Source: Pelodictyon luteolum (GTDB lineage: Bacteria; Bacteroidota; Chlorobiia; Chlorobiales; Chlorobiaceae). From it: a DNA stretch of 45,397 nucleotides. The notes under the pieces are model-generated. The model was not told the origin of the DNA, searched no databases, and was given only the letters and a program-made list of their open reading frames with translations. Positions within the stretch are counted from its first letter, which is position 1. Every line of letters begins with the position of its first letter. Both the position numbers and the translations under genes were made by a program. Location: the NCBI GenBank assembly GCA_020721225.1, contig DYNE01000016.1, positions 1 to 45,397 on the forward strand. The letters are read 5' to 3'. This document shows, piece by piece, positions 8,697-20,245 of the stretch.

Positions 8697-10157
8697 TTAA
8701 TGGTTGAAAAACATGAACCAGATCACAGCAAAAAAAGGAATCAGCACAGGAAACGAGTATTTATAGATATACTCGAGAAAATCCGGAACATCGACCTCTG
8801 CCTGCGCTGCAATATTTTTCACCATAAAATTCGGCGCATTGCCGATATAGGTCATCGCCCCGAAAAAAACCGAAGCTATGGAAATCGCCATCAGATAAAT
8901 TCCTGATGAAACATCTCCCTGAACAGGCGAAGCCACTCCCTCGGCAAACAACCTGATATCGGCAGACGAGCCTATATCAAGACCGAACTTGCCAAGCGCT
9001 CCGGCAAGAAAATTCAGATAGGTGGGAGCATTATCCAGAACTCCTGAAAGCGCACCGGTCATCCAGTAAAACACCGTTACGGAAAAATCGCCGGCATGAA
9101 CTGAGGCATAGGCCCCGATCAGTTCGAGAGCGGGAATCATGGTGGCAAAAATTCCGATAAAAAGAAACGCCACCTCCTTGATCGGCTCGAAGTTGAACTC
9201 ATTGCCTTTCAAGGCCTGGTGATCTGCCGTTTTATAGGCTGCGACGGATACCGCGAAAAGAATCAGTTCGCGGATGCCGAAAGGGAGATGAAACAACTTC
9301 TGAAGACTTGGAAAACCGGAAATGACGGCCGGGTCGAGAAAGACCGCAAGAATAATGACAGCCAGATAAAGAAAATTCTTTCCGCCTGTAATCCTGATGC
9401 CCCCCCCCTGTTCACCGGAAGATTTGACCGGATCGCCGGCTTTTGCGTCAAGAAGCATAAACAGGGCAACGAGACCCGCAACCGTAACCGTCCAGGGAAG
9501 CCATACTTTCGAAAGCACCCAGAAAAAAGGGACTCCTTTCAGAAATCCCAGAAAAAGCGGGGGATCGCCAATGGGAGTCAGCCCTCCTCCGATATTGCTG
9601 ACGATAAAAATAAAGAAAACAATATGAAACGCTTTAAGACGACCCTCATTGATACGCATGAAGGGACGAATCAGCAGCATCGATGCGCCTGTAGTACCGA
9701 TAAGATTCGAAAGCACAGCCCCGAACAGAAGCAACAGACCGTTTACAAGCGGTTGCCCCCTGCGTTCGATTCTGATAAGAATACCGCCTGAAACCACAAA
9801 AAGCGAGGAAATAAGAGCAATGAATGCGAGGTACTCTTCAAGCGTATGCGCCAGTGCATGAGGCCCGTGTTCCATCAGAAACCCGTAATAGACCGCTACA
9901 ACGCCCCCAAGCCCCGTTGCGACTTTTTGATAGTGACGTTCCCAGAACCGGTGATAAAAAAGAGGTCCGGTTGCAATCATGATCAGGAGCAGTATAAACG
10001 GAACAACCAGCCATAATGGCGGAAGTTGATGGGCGGTATGCAGGACGGGCACATCATGAGTACCGGCAGCAGATAGCATACTGCTGCCGGATACCGAAAA
10101 CAGAAACAGAAAAAAAATGACAATCTTTCTATCAACAGTACGTGGACGTAAAAACAT
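8697..10157 (-). CDS. Ion transporter superfamily protein (NhaD/citrate-transporter-like)
   Basis: A 486-residue polytopic membrane protein with about 12 helices. The N-terminus looks like a signal peptide ending near SAAGTHDVP. The internal NIGGGLTPIGDPPLFLGFL motif and a later NAPTYLNFLAGALG motif are typical of the ion transporter (IT) superfamily members annotated as sodium:proton antiporters or citrate-type carriers. The substrate is not evident; a sodium/proton exchange role is the most likely. It begins 7 bases after apt ends, so the two are probably co-translated. Confidence 0.8.
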   Translation of the reverse strand: MFLRPRTVDRKIVIFFLFLFSVSGSSMLSAAGTHDVPVLHTAHQLPPLWLVVPFILLLIMIATGPLFYHRFWERHYQKVATGLGGVVAVYYGFLMEHGPHALAHTLEEYLAFIALISSLFVVSGGILIRIERRGQPLVNGLLLLFGAVLSNLIGTTGASMLLIRPFMRINEGRLKAFHIVFFIFIVSNIGGGLTPIGDPPLFLGFLKGVPFFWVLSKVWLPWTVTVAGLVALFMLLDAKAGDPVKSSGEQGGGIRITGGKNFLYLAVIILAVFLDPAVISGFPSLQKLFHLPFGIRELILFAVSVAAYKTADHQALKGNEFNFEPIKEVAFLFIGIFATMIPALELIGAYASVHAGDFSVTVFYWMTGALSGVLDNAPTYLNFLAGALGKFGLDIGSSADIRLFAEGVASPVQGDVSSGIYLMAISIASVFFGAMTYIGNAPNFMVKNIAAQAEVDVPDFLEYIYKYSFPVLIPFFAVIWFMFFNH

Positions 10158-10164
10158 CAGGAAA

Positions 10165-10698
10165 TCAGTCTCCTTCGAAATCGGTCAATGAATAAATACT
10201 GTAGCCTTTGTCACGTATTTTCTGCTCGCCGCCAACATCCGGCAGATTGACGATAAAGGCCATTTCCGCTACCACTCCGCCTACTTTTTCCACCAGAGCC
10301 GCCGCGGCAAGAGCCGTTCCGCCGGTAGCGAGAAGATCGTCGACAAGCAGTACACGGGTACCTTTTTCAAGTGCATCCATATGAATTTCGATCTTGTCGC
10401 TGCCATACTCAAGCTCATACTCCTGCGAAACCACATCCGCCGGCAGTTTCCCCGGTTTTCTGACCGGTACGAACCCTTTCCCGAGTGTATAGGAGAGCGC
10501 TCCGCCGATAATGAATCCCCTTGCTTCAATACCGACAATCATATCAAAATCAACTCCATTTTCCAGATAGCGCTGGGTCAGACTGTCGATCACCAGACGA
10601 AAACCTACCGGATCCTTGATAAGGGTTGTGATATCACGAAACATGATCCCTTTTTTCGGATAATCGGGAATTGAGCGGATTCGGGATTTAATAGGCAT
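10165..10698 (-). CDS. apt: Adenine phosphoribosyltransferase
   Basis: Purine salvage enzyme converting adenine and PRPP to AMP. The 177 residues match the usual size. The PRPP-binding motif VLLVDDLLATGGTA lies at about 115-128, and the early SIPDYPKKGIMFRDITTLIKD segment is characteristic. It lies between mtaB (60 bases upstream) and the ion transporter (7 bases downstream). Confidence 0.96.
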   Translation of the reverse strand: MPIKSRIRSIPDYPKKGIMFRDITTLIKDPVGFRLVIDSLTQRYLENGVDFDMIVGIEARGFIIGGALSYTLGKGFVPVRKPGKLPADVVSQEYELEYGSDKIEIHMDALEKGTRVLLVDDLLATGGTALAAAALVEKVGGVVAEMAFIVNLPDVGGEQKIRDKGYSIYSLTDFEGD

Positions 10699-10758
10699 GG
10701 AATAAGTGGGTTTTAGATTGAGGTTGCAAGCGTTGAAACCACAGAAGAGATGAAAGAT

Positions 10759-12135
10759 TTAAAATAACAGTCTGCCATGTAAATTCAAATCATCGTCAAG
10801 ATGAGCGATGTGAACCGGCAACAGGCGACCCTTAAGATCCTCGATATTTCCGTCAAAACCGCACGTGTCTGCCGTGACATGAAGATAATGTGCAGTATAA
10901 CCGCTGCAAACCAGTCTTCCGCTCTTTTCGCGAAGAGACGATTCAACGAGAATATCGCACGCTCTCCCGATAAATTTTCCCGAATACTCCTCGGTTTTGT
11001 GTTTTCCAAGTTCGATAAGCAGGCGACTTCTTCTGTCAAGCTCCACGGGCGATATTAACCGGCGTTCATCGGCAGCAAGTTGTGCTGCCAGCACGGTACC
11101 CGGACGAACCGAACAGGTGAAAACATGCAGATACGCTATCGGTAGCCCCTCGATAAATCGATACATCTGCATGAAATCCTCTTCACTCTCTCCTGGATAG
11201 CCGGCAATGACATCCACACCAATTGCGCAATCGGAAATAGCGCCAACAGCACGGACAAGCTTCTCCCGATAGGATTCTGTCGTGTACCGCCGACGCATTG
11301 CCTTCAATATGGAATCGGAACCGCTTTGGAGCGGTACATGGAAATGCGGAGTGATTTTTTTCGATGCCGCTACGGCTTCGATCAATTCATCATCGAGAAT
11401 ATCCGGTTCAAGGGAGCTGATCCTGATACGATCGACAGAAACATCTTCAAGCATCCGTAAAAGCCCGACGAGTCCGGAAGCATGGCCGCGATAATCGCCG
11501 ATGTTCACCCCGGTCAGAACAATTTCACGATACCCGGAAAAGGCCAGACTGCGGGCACGGTCAACAATCTCTTCGGACGGAATTGAACGGGAACAACCTC
11601 GAGCATGCGGAATGGTGCAATATGCGCAACCGTAATCGCAACCATCCTGAATTTTCAAAAACGCTCGTGTCCGCGCTTCTCCCGCATGTACAGAAAGAGA
11701 ATATCCCGGAAAAACCGTCTCTGTTCTGCCGATATCCGACACTCGAACAAGAGGGGCTGTCTGTTTTTGATCCAGAAGCTCCCGATAGGTAGCGGTCATG
11801 AACTTGTCGCTGCTGCCCAGAACAGCAGCAACGCCCTCGATACCGGCAAGCAGCGCCGGCTGCAGTTGCGCATAACAGCCAATAACGACGACAACGCTTT
11901 CCGGATACCTGCGAATTATACGCCTTATTTTCTGCCTGCATTTCTGTTCAGCCTGACTTGTCACTGCACAGGTATGAATAATAATCATATCCGCACCTGC
12001 ATCGAGAGAGGAGAGTTTCCACCCCTCGGCAGAAAGCCGATCGAGTATTGCTGATGTTTCGGAATAATTCAGCTTGCATCCCAACGTTACGGCGGCAACA
12101 CTCGGCGCTCTCTTTGCATACACAACATCATCCAT
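10759..12135 (-). CDS. mtaB: tRNA t6A37 methylthiotransferase
   Basis: Radical SAM enzyme that adds a methylthio group to N6-threonylcarbamoyl-adenosine 37 of tRNA. The 458-residue protein has the N-terminal cluster cysteines C20, C56 and C87, and the radical-SAM triplet C166, C170 and C173 in DGCDYGCAYC. A C-terminal TRAM-like RNA-binding domain follows. Domain order distinguishes it from simple radical SAM enzymes; MtaB is preferred over MiaB or RimO from the CKLNYSE motif, with moderate certainty. It lies 58 bases after rodA. Confidence 0.9.
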   Translation of the reverse strand: MDDVVYAKRAPSVAAVTLGCKLNYSETSAILDRLSAEGWKLSSLDAGADMIIIHTCAVTSQAEQKCRQKIRRIIRRYPESVVVVIGCYAQLQPALLAGIEGVAAVLGSSDKFMTATYRELLDQKQTAPLVRVSDIGRTETVFPGYSLSVHAGEARTRAFLKIQDGCDYGCAYCTIPHARGCSRSIPSEEIVDRARSLAFSGYREIVLTGVNIGDYRGHASGLVGLLRMLEDVSVDRIRISSLEPDILDDELIEAVAASKKITPHFHVPLQSGSDSILKAMRRRYTTESYREKLVRAVGAISDCAIGVDVIAGYPGESEEDFMQMYRFIEGLPIAYLHVFTCSVRPGTVLAAQLAADERRLISPVELDRRSRLLIELGKHKTEEYSGKFIGRACDILVESSLREKSGRLVCSGYTAHYLHVTADTCGFDGNIEDLKGRLLPVHIAHLDDDLNLHGRLLF

Positions 12136-12193
12136 TCTTTATAACGGTTCGTTTAATACGGACGATGCAATGCCATCGCAATAAGCGGCACGT

Positions 12194-13417
12194 TCAATAA
12201 CCGATCGTCCGTCTGTTCCTGACGAAATTCAATCCGAGCGCCACCATTATCATATTTCCAAGCAAGGACGAACCTCCGTAAGAAACAAAAGGAAGGGGAA
12301 CCCCGATAACGGGAATAAGCCCGAGAGTCATTCCGACATTAATAACGACATGAACCATCAGCAGGGCCGCATAACCGGCAAACGTCAGCTCGACAAACCG
12401 GTTCTTGATGGAAAAAACAATCCGGATAAAACGGAGAATGAGAACAAGAAAAAAGCCGAGCAATAAAGCCGATCCGATAAAGCCGAGTTCTTCGGCGATA
12501 ACACAGAAAATAAAGTCGGTCCATTGCGCAGGAATGAACCGGAGTTGTGTTTGTGTCCCCTCAAGAAACCCTTTTCCGAAAAATCCACCTGAACTGATCG
12601 CTATTTTAGCCTGAAGTGCGTTGTACCCTGCCCCCTGGGGATCCGACATGGGATCAAGAAAGGTCTGAATCCTTTTCATCTGATGCGGCTTGAGAATCTC
12701 CGCCGCAAAACGGTTCGTGAAAAGAGCCGCAAGAAGTCCTGCGGATGTAACCCCCAGTTGATGCAAATGAAACTTCTTTTTCTGCATCACGAGCGCCAAT
12801 AAAAGCAGCAGTGCCAATCCGATAATAAAAAAGGGGTTAAAAAATCCGCTGAGCATAAGAATAACCGGAATGACAAGCAGCATAAGCAGATAGAGGTCAA
12901 AACCAGCCATAACGATCATCGGAACAATGAAGGAAAGACAGGTAAGCGTCGTACCCATATCCGGCTGAAGCATGATCAGCATTGCCGGAAAAAGAGGAAT
13001 GGCAAGCGCGATCAGAAGATGCGGAATAGAACGGATATCGGTTTCATCTTCCGAAAGAAATCGGGCAAGCGCAAGAATGGTTGACATTTTGGCTATTTCC
13101 GACGGCTGAAAGCTGAAAAAACCTATGCGAACCCAGCTTGTCTGACCGGCAATTTTTCTGCCGAATATTAGCACCGCAACAAGCAACAGGACTCCGATAA
13201 TGTAGAATATGTATGAATTATCGCGTATAAACCGATAATCATTGAAGTAAACAAATAACATCACGAAAACCCCGATACATCCCCATGCAAGCTGCCGGTA
13301 AAACAGGATGGTCTCGCCGGCGCCATTGGTTGCACTGTATATAGCCATAAGTCCGAGTATGATAAGACCTGCCATCGGAACCATAAGCCAGAAATCGAAC
13401 TTGACCTGCTGTTCCAT
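12194..13417 (-). CDS. rodA: Rod-shape SEDS peptidoglycan polymerase
   Basis: A 407-residue integral membrane protein of the SEDS family, with about ten helices. RodA polymerises lipid II glycan strands during cell elongation with a class B penicillin-binding protein. Seen motifs: an early GLMAIYSAT helix, [22 protein letters not shown], and the C-terminal [20 protein letters not shown] region. FtsW is the main alternative, but the length and PSEIAK context favour RodA. No PBP2 gene is adjacent in this window. It is divergent from era by 100 bp. Confidence 0.92.
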   Translation of the reverse strand: MEQQVKFDFWLMVPMAGLIILGLMAIYSATNGAGETILFYRQLAWGCIGVFVMLFVYFNDYRFIRDNSYIFYIIGVLLLVAVLIFGRKIAGQTSWVRIGFFSFQPSEIAKMSTILALARFLSEDETDIRSIPHLLIALAIPLFPAMLIMLQPDMGTTLTCLSFIVPMIVMAGFDLYLLMLLVIPVILMLSGFFNPFFIIGLALLLLLALVMQKKKFHLHQLGVTSAGLLAALFTNRFAAEILKPHQMKRIQTFLDPMSDPQGAGYNALQAKIAISSGGFFGKGFLEGTQTQLRFIPAQWTDFIFCVIAEELGFIGSALLLGFFLVLILRFIRIVFSIKNRFVELTFAGYAALLMVHVVINVGMTLGLIPVIGVPLPFVSYGGSSLLGNMIMVALGLNFVRNRRTIGY

Positions 13418-13517
13418 CTCAGGTGCCTTTACATCTTTTTCTTCCCCATCCGCCGGGAATTCTGTATAGTATTGACAGGTTTAACGGGCTCATTTTTCAC
13501 TGTTTTTAACTATTGTC

Positions 13518-14435
13518 ATGGATACACCACTGTTTTCTTGCGGCTTTGCCGTTATTGCCGGGCAGCCTAATGCGGGCAAATCAACCTTGCTGAACAAATT
13601 GCTCGACTATAAACTTTCTATTGTAACACCAAAACCACAAACTACAAGAAAAAAAATAACCGGCATCTATCATGATAACCGACGCCAGATTATTTTTCTC
13701 GATACGCCGGGCATCATGCAGCCGCAGCAGAAGCTTCATGAGTCGATGCTGGCCATCACCCGAAGGACACTTGAGGAGGCTGACGTAGTTATTGCCTTGA
13801 TTCCCTATACGAAAGGCTCCGAACCTTATGATCTTGATTTCACTGCGGAGCTTTTCAATGCATGGCTTAAACCTGCCGGCAAACCGGTTATCGCAGTACT
13901 CAACAAGTCGGATCTGGCAAGCCGGGCGATACAGGAAAAAGCCGAATCCGTTATGACACAGCTCTTCTCCCCTGCTGCCGTAATCTCGGTTTCCGCACTG
14001 GAAGGAACCGGACTGGAAAAGCTTGTCGAAGCTCTCACGCCCTTTCTGCCTATGGACGAACCACTCTATCCTGAAGACATGCTGAGCACCGCTCCGGAAC
14101 GGTTTTTCGTATCGGAAATCATCAGGGAAAAAATCTTCCTCCTTTACGGAAAAGAGGTGCCCTATGCAGCGGAGGTTGTTGTTGACGAATTCAAAGAGCA
14201 GTATGAAAACGATCCATCAAGAAAGGATCTTATCCGTTGTTCGGTTATCGTCGAACGGGATACACAGAAACAGATTCTGATAGGCAGCCAGGGTAACGCC
14301 CTGAAAAAACTCGGAAAAGCCGCACGTTCCGATATTGAAGAAATGCTGGGCAGGCCGGTATTTCTTGAACTGTTTATTAAAGTCCGTCCTGACTGGAGGA
14401 AAAAACACAATCTGCTGAAAAGCTACGGCTACTGA
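13518..14435 (+). CDS. era: GTPase Era
   Basis: Essential GTPase acting in 16S rRNA maturation and 30S assembly. It has G1 GQPNAGKS (15-22), G2 region [13 protein letters not shown]3 DTPGI, G4 NKSD and a SALEGTG G5, then a C-terminal KH domain with [11 protein letters not shown]. The 305-residue length is normal. It stands alone between divergent rodA and convergent rpsA and ends before a strong shared terminator. Confidence 0.97.
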   Translation: MDTPLFSCGFAVIAGQPNAGKSTLLNKLLDYKLSIVTPKPQTTRKKITGIYHDNRRQIIFLDTPGIMQPQQKLHESMLAITRRTLEEADVVIALIPYTKGSEPYDLDFTAELFNAWLKPAGKPVIAVLNKSDLASRAIQEKAESVMTQLFSPAAVISVSALEGTGLEKLVEALTPFLPMDEPLYPEDMLSTAPERFFVSEIIREKIFLLYGKEVPYAAEVVVDEFKEQYENDPSRKDLIRCSVIVERDTQKQILIGSQGNALKKLGKAARSDIEEMLGRPVFLELFIKVRPDWRKKHNLLKSYGY

Positions 14436-14458
14436 AACAGGCGGACAATTTTCCGGTA

Positions 14459-14494
14459 ACAAAAAAACCCTTTCGTGTGAAAGGGTTTTTTTGT
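14459..14494. terminator. Bidirectional terminator between era and rpsA
   Basis: A 14-bp perfect stem (AAAAAAACCCTTTC / GAAAGGGTTTTTTT) with a GTGT loop. The T-run on each strand makes it work for both converging genes. Confidence 0.93.
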
Positions 14495-14522
14495 TGGATT
14501 TATGTATCTCCACGGGAGGCAA

Positions 14523-16283
14523 TTACTTGCCGCCTTTCGGCTGAGGCTCCAGCTCGGCGGTAGCATCCTCGATCTCTTTCTTTTCGTTCGGATGAGCCTG
14601 AAGGTACGCTTCGATCTCCTCCTTGCTTTTATCCTTGAAATACTCGAGAGCTGAAAGGATGATCCTTTTATTCTCCTTGTCGAACTCGATCACGCGAAGC
14701 GGAAGTTCGTTATCCACAGCGAACGAAGAGTGAATATCCTTCACGCCTCCCTGAAGCAGATGCGATACCGGCACAAAACCGTCGACATCGCCGGGAAGAA
14801 TGACGATGACGCCCTTCTCGATGATCTGTGAGATATTTCCCGGAGTTTCTGCGCCTACGGCATACTTCTGCTCGAACTCATCCCACGGGTCAGGATTGAT
14901 CTGCTTGTGGCCGAGAGCGATACGTCGGGCGTTGACGTCAAATTTGAGCACCTTGACTTCAAGTTCCTGGTTTTTCTTGACCAGTTCGCTCGGATGGCGG
15001 ATTTTCTTCGTCCATGAAAGGTCGGAGATGTGCACCAGACCGTCAACTCCGGCTTCAAGCTCAACAAATACACCAAAATCGGTGATATTGCTGACCGTGC
15101 CCTTATGCAATGAATTCTCGATATATTTTTCTGAAAGCGCGATCCAGGGGTCTTCGTTTACCCGTTTCATGGAGAGCGAAAGCTTGGTGTGCTCTTTATC
15201 GATATTGAGAATCACACACTCGACCTCCTGACCGAGAGTAACGAACTGACCCGGATGTTTGATGTGCTGCGTCCAGCTCATTTCGGAAATGTGGACGAGA
15301 CCCTCGATACCTTTCTCGATCTCGACAAATGCGCCGTAATCGGTAATGGAAACCACACGTCCGTTCGCTTTGGATCCGACAGGATATTTAAGTTCGATGT
15401 TTTCCCACGGATGAGCCTCGAGCTGTTTCATACCGAGAGAGACGCGCTTGGTGTTCTCGTCAAAGCCGACAACAACAACCTTGATCGGCTGATCAAGCTC
15501 CACGACTTCCGAAGGATGGTTGATTCTGCCCCAGGTGATGTCGGTGATATGCACCAGACCGTCGAGACCACCAAGATCGACAAAGATACCGAAGTCGGTT
15601 ATGTTCTTGACCGTACCTTCGAGCACCATGCCAACCTTGATATTGGCAAGCATCTCTTCACGGCGTGCCGCATACTCCTCTTCGAGGATGACCTTGTGGC
15701 TGACAACGATATTCTGAGTAACGGGATTGATTTTGACAACCCTGAAATCCATAGTCTGACCGACCAGGGCATCGAAATCGCGAACAGGCTTGACATCGAT
15801 CTGCGAACCGGGAAGGAAGGCTTCAACACCGGAAAGGGAAACCGTCATACCGCCCTTGACACGGTTGATGATCTTGCCGTTGATGATCGTGTCGTTTTCA
15901 ATTGAATCGTAGATCTTGTCCCAGATTCTCAATACATCAGCTTTCTTCTTTGAAAGAATGAGCTGCCCCATTTTGTCTTCGATGTTTTCGAGATAAACCT
16001 CTACTTCATCACCGACCTTGACTTCACCCTCTTCCTCGTCGCGGAATTCGAGCAGTGAGACAATGCCCTCCGACTTGTAACCGACGTCGATGGTGACATC
16101 CTTGTTGGAAATGGAGACGATACGGCCCTTGACAATCTCGTCTTCCCTGATTTCACTCAGCGTGCTCGTATAGAGCTTTTCCATCTCGGCAAGTGCCGCG
16201 GAATCGTAGTGAGCGAAAACTTTGACTTTTTTCCTTGCAGGCCTTTCCTGGACTTTCTTCTCCAGCGATAGTGTTTCTGGCAT
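14523..16283 (-). CDS. rpsA: 30S ribosomal protein S1
   Basis: The 586-residue protein carries six successive S1/OB-fold repeats, with [19 protein letters not shown] and related phrases recurring at about 90-residue intervals. The first two repeats are degenerate, as usual for the ribosome-binding part, and the acidic/charged tail is short. It recruits structured or SD-poor mRNAs to the ribosome, which fits the weak Shine-Dalgarno signals in this window. It is 109 bases downstream of cmk, a linkage also known in other bacteria. Confidence 0.97.
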   Translation of the reverse strand: MPETLSLEKKVQERPARKKVKVFAHYDSAALAEMEKLYTSTLSEIREDEIVKGRIVSISNKDVTIDVGYKSEGIVSLLEFRDEEEGEVKVGDEVEVYLENIEDKMGQLILSKKKADVLRIWDKIYDSIENDTIINGKIINRVKGGMTVSLSGVEAFLPGSQIDVKPVRDFDALVGQTMDFRVVKINPVTQNIVVSHKVILEEEYAARREEMLANIKVGMVLEGTVKNITDFGIFVDLGGLDGLVHITDITWGRINHPSEVVELDQPIKVVVVGFDENTKRVSLGMKQLEAHPWENIELKYPVGSKANGRVVSITDYGAFVEIEKGIEGLVHISEMSWTQHIKHPGQFVTLGQEVECVILNIDKEHTKLSLSMKRVNEDPWIALSEKYIENSLHKGTVSNITDFGVFVELEAGVDGLVHISDLSWTKKIRHPSELVKKNQELEVKVLKFDVNARRIALGHKQINPDPWDEFEQKYAVGAETPGNISQIIEKGVIVILPGDVDGFVPVSHLLQGGVKDIHSSFAVDNELPLRVIEFDKENKRIILSALEYFKDKSKEEIEAYLQAHPNEKKEIEDATAELEPQPKGGK

Positions 16284-16392
16284 TAAATGTTTTCCTTCCT
16301 CTCTTGTGATTTACCCTCGGTGCCGCGAGAGATTTCAGCACCCGGTTTTTAGGTTAATGAAACAACAACAAAATGTTCTCAATAAGCACCAG

Positions 16393-17106
16393 CTATCGTT
16401 CACTGCGCAATATTGCAAGCGCAAGATCGCGAACCATGACAACCTGCTCTTCGATGCTCAGTGCCGAAGTATCTATTTCAACCGCATCGGGATGTTTTTT
16501 CAGGGGAGCCAGCGTTCTTTCGGCATCCGCCCGGTCCCGTTCGACGATCTCCTGTTCAAGCGAGGCTATATCCGGCAGTTCGGAACCGGAAGCCCCTTTT
16601 GCCGCCAGTTCGGCATAACGCCGTTTTGCCCTTTCACGGGCATCGGCAATCAGAAATATTTTCAGTTCGGCATCGGGAAATACGACCGTTCCTATATCCC
16701 TGCCGTCCATGACGACCCCTCTCGAACGCCCCATCTCCTGCTGCATTTCACGAAGTCTGTCGCGAACAGGCCCGAGAGAGCTGATAAAACTGACCTCCCG
16801 GCTGACACGGTTCTCTCTGATAGCTGAAGTGACATCCCGGCCATCAAGAATAACCCCTTCATCAGAAAAGGTTATAGTCAGATCCTGCAGCAAAGGCACA
16901 ATGGTTTCGGGAGACGAGCGGACGGTATCGATCATACCGCGCTCAAGAGCCTTCAGGGTAACGGAACGGAACATCGCGCCGGTGTCGATATAGGTATAAC
17001 CAAGCTGTTCCGCGACTTTTCGGGCGGTTGTACTCTTACCGGATGCGGCCGGCCCGTCGATGGCAATGATGATGCGTTTGTTCCCTGTACTCTGTTTCAC
17101 AAGCAT
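16393..17106 (-). CDS. cmk: Cytidylate kinase
   Basis: Phosphorylates CMP and dCMP. The 237 residues include the P-loop GPAASGKS (18-25), [12 protein letters not shown], and the substrate-binding [20 protein letters not shown] segment. Its position just upstream of rpsA on the same strand supports the call. Confidence 0.96.
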   Translation of the reverse strand: MLVKQSTGNKRIIIAIDGPAASGKSTTARKVAEQLGYTYIDTGAMFRSVTLKALERGMIDTVRSSPETIVPLLQDLTITFSDEGVILDGRDVTSAIRENRVSREVSFISSLGPVRDRLREMQQEMGRSRGVVMDGRDIGTVVFPDAELKIFLIADARERAKRRYAELAAKGASGSELPDIASLEQEIVERDRADAERTLAPLKKHPDAVEIDTSALSIEEQVVMVRDLALAILRSER

Positions 17107-17224
17107 TTTGACTTAGCCTGCAATTTTATAAAAAAAATTTGCTTTTTCCAAACTTAATGATTACATGTTAACAACCTGTGCCCGACAGGGCACGCTTTTG
17201 CAAACACCTCTTCCTTTTGTCGAT

Positions 17225-18316
17225 ATGTCTCTCCGCTGCGGAATTGTCGGACTGCCGAACGTCGGAAAATCAACACTGTTCAATGCCATAACCGCCAAGC
17301 AGGCCGAGGCGGCAAACTACCCCTTCTGTACCATAGAACCCAATGTCGGAACGGTTCTGGTGCCTGACGAGCGGATGCAGCTGATCGCCGATGTCGTTAA
17401 AACGCCGACGCTGGTTCCGGCAACACTTGAAATCGTCGATATTGCCGGCCTTGTCAGAGGAGCAAGCAAAGGCGAAGGACTCGGAAACCAGTTTCTCTCG
17501 CATATCAGGGAGGTCGATGCCATCGTACATGTAGTCCGCTGCTTTGACGACAGTAATATCATTCATGTAGAGGGCAAAATTGATCCCGCCGACGATATCG
17601 CCACCATTGACACCGAACTGATGCTGGCCGATCTGGACAGCATGGAAAGAAGAATAGAAAAACTCCGTAAAAATGCCCGGAAGGAAAAAGATCTGCTGCT
17701 GCAGGTAGAACTTGCCGAAAGAATCATTACCGGACTCTCCGAAGGCGTTCCTGCGAGAGCCATCATACAAAGCCCGGAAGAAAAAGAGCTTGCCCGGCAA
17801 TTCTTCCTGCTCACCTCAAAACCCATTCTGTATGCCGCCAACGTCGGGGAAGCCGATCTGCCGGGAGGCAATGCATATACCGAACGGGTCGCGGAAATCG
17901 CGGCAGCATCGGGTTCGATGATGCTGATCATCAGCGCAAAAAGCGAAGCCGATATAGCCGAACTTCCCGTAGAAGAACGTCCGGAGTTTCTTGAAAGTCT
18001 CGGCCTTGAAATGTCCGGGCTTGACCGGGTCATAAAAACCGCATATGATCTGCTCGGTCTCCAGACATACTTTACCGCAGGAGAAAAAGAGGTCCACGCA
18101 TGGACTATCCGCAAGGGTGCTGCTGCGCCTGAAGCCGCCGGAGCCATTCACTCGGATTTCGAAAAAGGGTTCATCCGGGCTGAAGTCATGTCATACCGTG
18201 ATCTCATAGAACTCGGTTCCGAGCAGAAAGTAAAAGAGGCCGGAAAGCTGCGCTCGGAAGGACGCGACTATATCGTCAGGGACGGTGACGTCATCGTGTT
18301 CAGGTTCAACGTATAA
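17225..18316 (+). CDS. ychF: Redox-regulated ATPase/GTPase YchF
   Basis: OBG-family P-loop NTPase that binds ribosomes and acts in stress responses. From this start the protein has 363 residues, the family's usual length, with G1 GLPNVGKS near residue 9, [10 protein letters not shown], and a C-terminal TGS domain ending [16 protein letters not shown]. An upstream ATG at 17165 adds 20 residues that do not resemble the family, so ATG 17225 is preferred. murI starts 18 bases after it. Confidence 0.95.
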   Translation: MSLRCGIVGLPNVGKSTLFNAITAKQAEAANYPFCTIEPNVGTVLVPDERMQLIADVVKTPTLVPATLEIVDIAGLVRGASKGEGLGNQFLSHIREVDAIVHVVRCFDDSNIIHVEGKIDPADDIATIDTELMLADLDSMERRIEKLRKNARKEKDLLLQVELAERIITGLSEGVPARAIIQSPEEKELARQFFLLTSKPILYAANVGEADLPGGNAYTERVAEIAAASGSMMLIISAKSEADIAELPVEERPEFLESLGLEMSGLDRVIKTAYDLLGLQTYFTAGEKEVHAWTIRKGAAAPEAAGAIHSDFEKGFIRAEVMSYRDLIELGSEQKVKEAGKLRSEGRDYIVRDGDVIVFRFNV

Positions 18317-18333
18317 CCGTTAACGACTCTCTG

Positions 18334-19158
18334 TTGCAGACACACCAACACAAAACCGCTCCGGAAAGCCCGATAGGCATTTTTGATTCAGGTGTCGGCG
18401 GCCTGACCGTCGTCAGGGCTATGCAGGCTATCCTGCCTGCCGAACGTCTTATTTATTTCGGCGACACCGCCCGGGTGCCTTACGGCTCCAAATCACAGGT
18501 CACCATCAGGAAATACGCGCATGACGACACGGCCATCCTGATGCGGTACCAGCCGAAAATGATTATTGTCGCCTGCAATACGGTTTCGGCACTCGCCCTC
18601 GATGTGGTTGAAAAAACATGCGGAAACATTCCGGTTATAGGCGTTCTCGACGCGGGAGCCCAGCTTGCCGTAAGCAGGAGCGAACATAAACGCATCGGCG
18701 TAATCGGAACCCAGGCAACCGTCTGCTCGAACGCCTATGCCTGTGCGATCAACATGCTCGACTCCGAGGTTACGGTACATTCAAAGGCATGTCCGCTCTT
18801 TGTTCCGCTTGCCGAAGAGGGATTCACCGATCATCCGGCAACACGCCTTATCGCAACGGAGTATCTCAGGGCATTTGAAGGGCACAATATCGACACCCTG
18901 GTGCTCGGCTGTACCCACTACCCCATTCTGCGCAACATGATCGAACAGACCATCGGACCGGATATTCACATCATCGATTCGGCAGAAGCCGTCGCCTGCA
19001 GGGCACAAGAGCTGCTCACGGAAACCGGTATGCTGAACACAACGTCAGAAGCCGTAAACCCTCACCTGCTCGTCAGCGACCTTCCCCAGAAATTCAGCAT
19101 GCTCTACCGTCTTTTCATGGGATCTGAAATGCCCGACGTAGAACTGGTTGAAGTGTAA
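18334..19158 (+). CDS. murI: Glutamate racemase
   Basis: Makes D-glutamate for peptidoglycan. The catalytic cysteines lie in ACNTVSA (C81) and LGCTHYPIL (C193); the N-terminal [10 protein letters not shown] holds the conserved Asp-Ser pair. The 274-residue frame begins at TTG 18334; no ATG gives a family-length product, so a TTG start is likely. It is tightly linked to ychF upstream and ispH downstream. Confidence 0.94.
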   Translation: MQTHQHKTAPESPIGIFDSGVGGLTVVRAMQAILPAERLIYFGDTARVPYGSKSQVTIRKYAHDDTAILMRYQPKMIIVACNTVSALALDVVEKTCGNIPVIGVLDAGAQLAVSRSEHKRIGVIGTQATVCSNAYACAINMLDSEVTVHSKACPLFVPLAEEGFTDHPATRLIATEYLRAFEGHNIDTLVLGCTHYPILRNMIEQTIGPDIHIIDSAEAVACRAQELLTETGMLNTTSEAVNPHLLVSDLPQKFSMLYRLFMGSEMPDVELVEV

Positions 19159-19243
19159 CCGGCGATTTTTTGACATGATGCTCAGGGATGTTACCTTTGA
19201 CATTCGGCACGCTCCTTAGAATTGTTATTACTCTGTTATAAAC

Positions 19244-20209
19244 GTGAAAATAAACCTCGACAGAACGTCTTCCGGGTTCTGCATCGGCGTACAGGGAACC
19301 ATCCACGTAGCTGAAGAGAAACTCGCTGCAAAGGAAATACTGTTCTCGCTCGGTGATGTCGTCCACAATGAAGTGGAGGTAAAACGACTTGAAAACCTTG
19401 GACTTACCACCATCGACGAAGCCGTCTTCAACGAGCTTCAGAACACCAGCGTGCTTATCAGGGCACACGGCGAACCTCCGGAAACCTATGCCACGGCAAA
19501 ACGGAACAAGCTCGATATTACCGATACCACCTGCCCGGTCGTTTCAAAACTGCAGCGGACTGCCCGACTTCTCTGTCAGCTCGGTTATCAGGTCATCATT
19601 TACGGCAAACATACCCACCCCGAAGTCATCGGCATCAACGGTCACTGCAGCAACCGGGCGGTCATCATCAAACATGCCGATCTCTCGGATCCTGAAGAGC
19701 TGAAAACACTCGATACCACCATAAAAACCGCGCTTATCTCACAGACAACCATGGATGTACCCGGTTTTTACGAACTGAAATCCAATCTTGAAAAGCGTTT
19801 TGCAGAATCGGATGAAACCGAAAAAAAACCCTGGACAGCAATCCGCGACATTGACATAACCGCAGCAATGACCGGTATCGGTACGATGCCCCGCACGGTT
19901 TTCAAGGACACCATCTGCCGTCAGGTATCGAGCCGAAACCAGAAACTTCACGACTTCGCACGTGCAAACAGCTGTATCATTTTTGTAGCCGGAAAAAAAA
20001 GCTCCAATGGCCAGGTACTTTACGGCATATGCCGCTCGGCCAATCCCAGAAGTTATTTTATCGAAGATATCGGTGACCTGCAGGAATCCTGGTTTGAGGA
20101 GAGCACAGGAACGCCTGTCGAAAGTGTCGGCATCTGCGGAGCCACCTCCACACCGATGTGGTTGCTTGAAAAAGTCGCCGGATTCATCGACGAACGTTTT
20201 AACCATTGA
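19244..20209 (+). CDS. ispH: 4-hydroxy-3-methylbut-2-enyl diphosphate reductase
   Basis: Last enzyme of the MEP isoprenoid pathway, which supplies quinone, carotenoid and bacteriochlorophyll side chains. The three iron-sulfur cysteines are C13 (SSGFCIGV), C97 (DTTCPVV) and C225 (KDTIC); THPEVIG is also present. It starts with GTG and has 321 residues, slightly longer than average. It is 85 bases after murI. Confidence 0.96.
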   Translation: MKINLDRTSSGFCIGVQGTIHVAEEKLAAKEILFSLGDVVHNEVEVKRLENLGLTTIDEAVFNELQNTSVLIRAHGEPPETYATAKRNKLDITDTTCPVVSKLQRTARLLCQLGYQVIIYGKHTHPEVIGINGHCSNRAVIIKHADLSDPEELKTLDTTIKTALISQTTMDVPGFYELKSNLEKRFAESDETEKKPWTAIRDIDITAAMTGIGTMPRTVFKDTICRQVSSRNQKLHDFARANSCIIFVAGKKSSNGQVLYGICRSANPRSYFIEDIGDLQESWFEESTGTPVESVGICGATSTPMWLLEKVAGFIDERFNH

Positions 20210-20245
20210 GATGCATAAATGCACTCCCGAAAAGCTTCACCGATC

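Noticed and set aside
17165-17224. Upstream extension of ychF from ATG 17165
   Set aside because: Its 20 residues do not resemble the family, which begins [16 protein letters not shown] at 17225.
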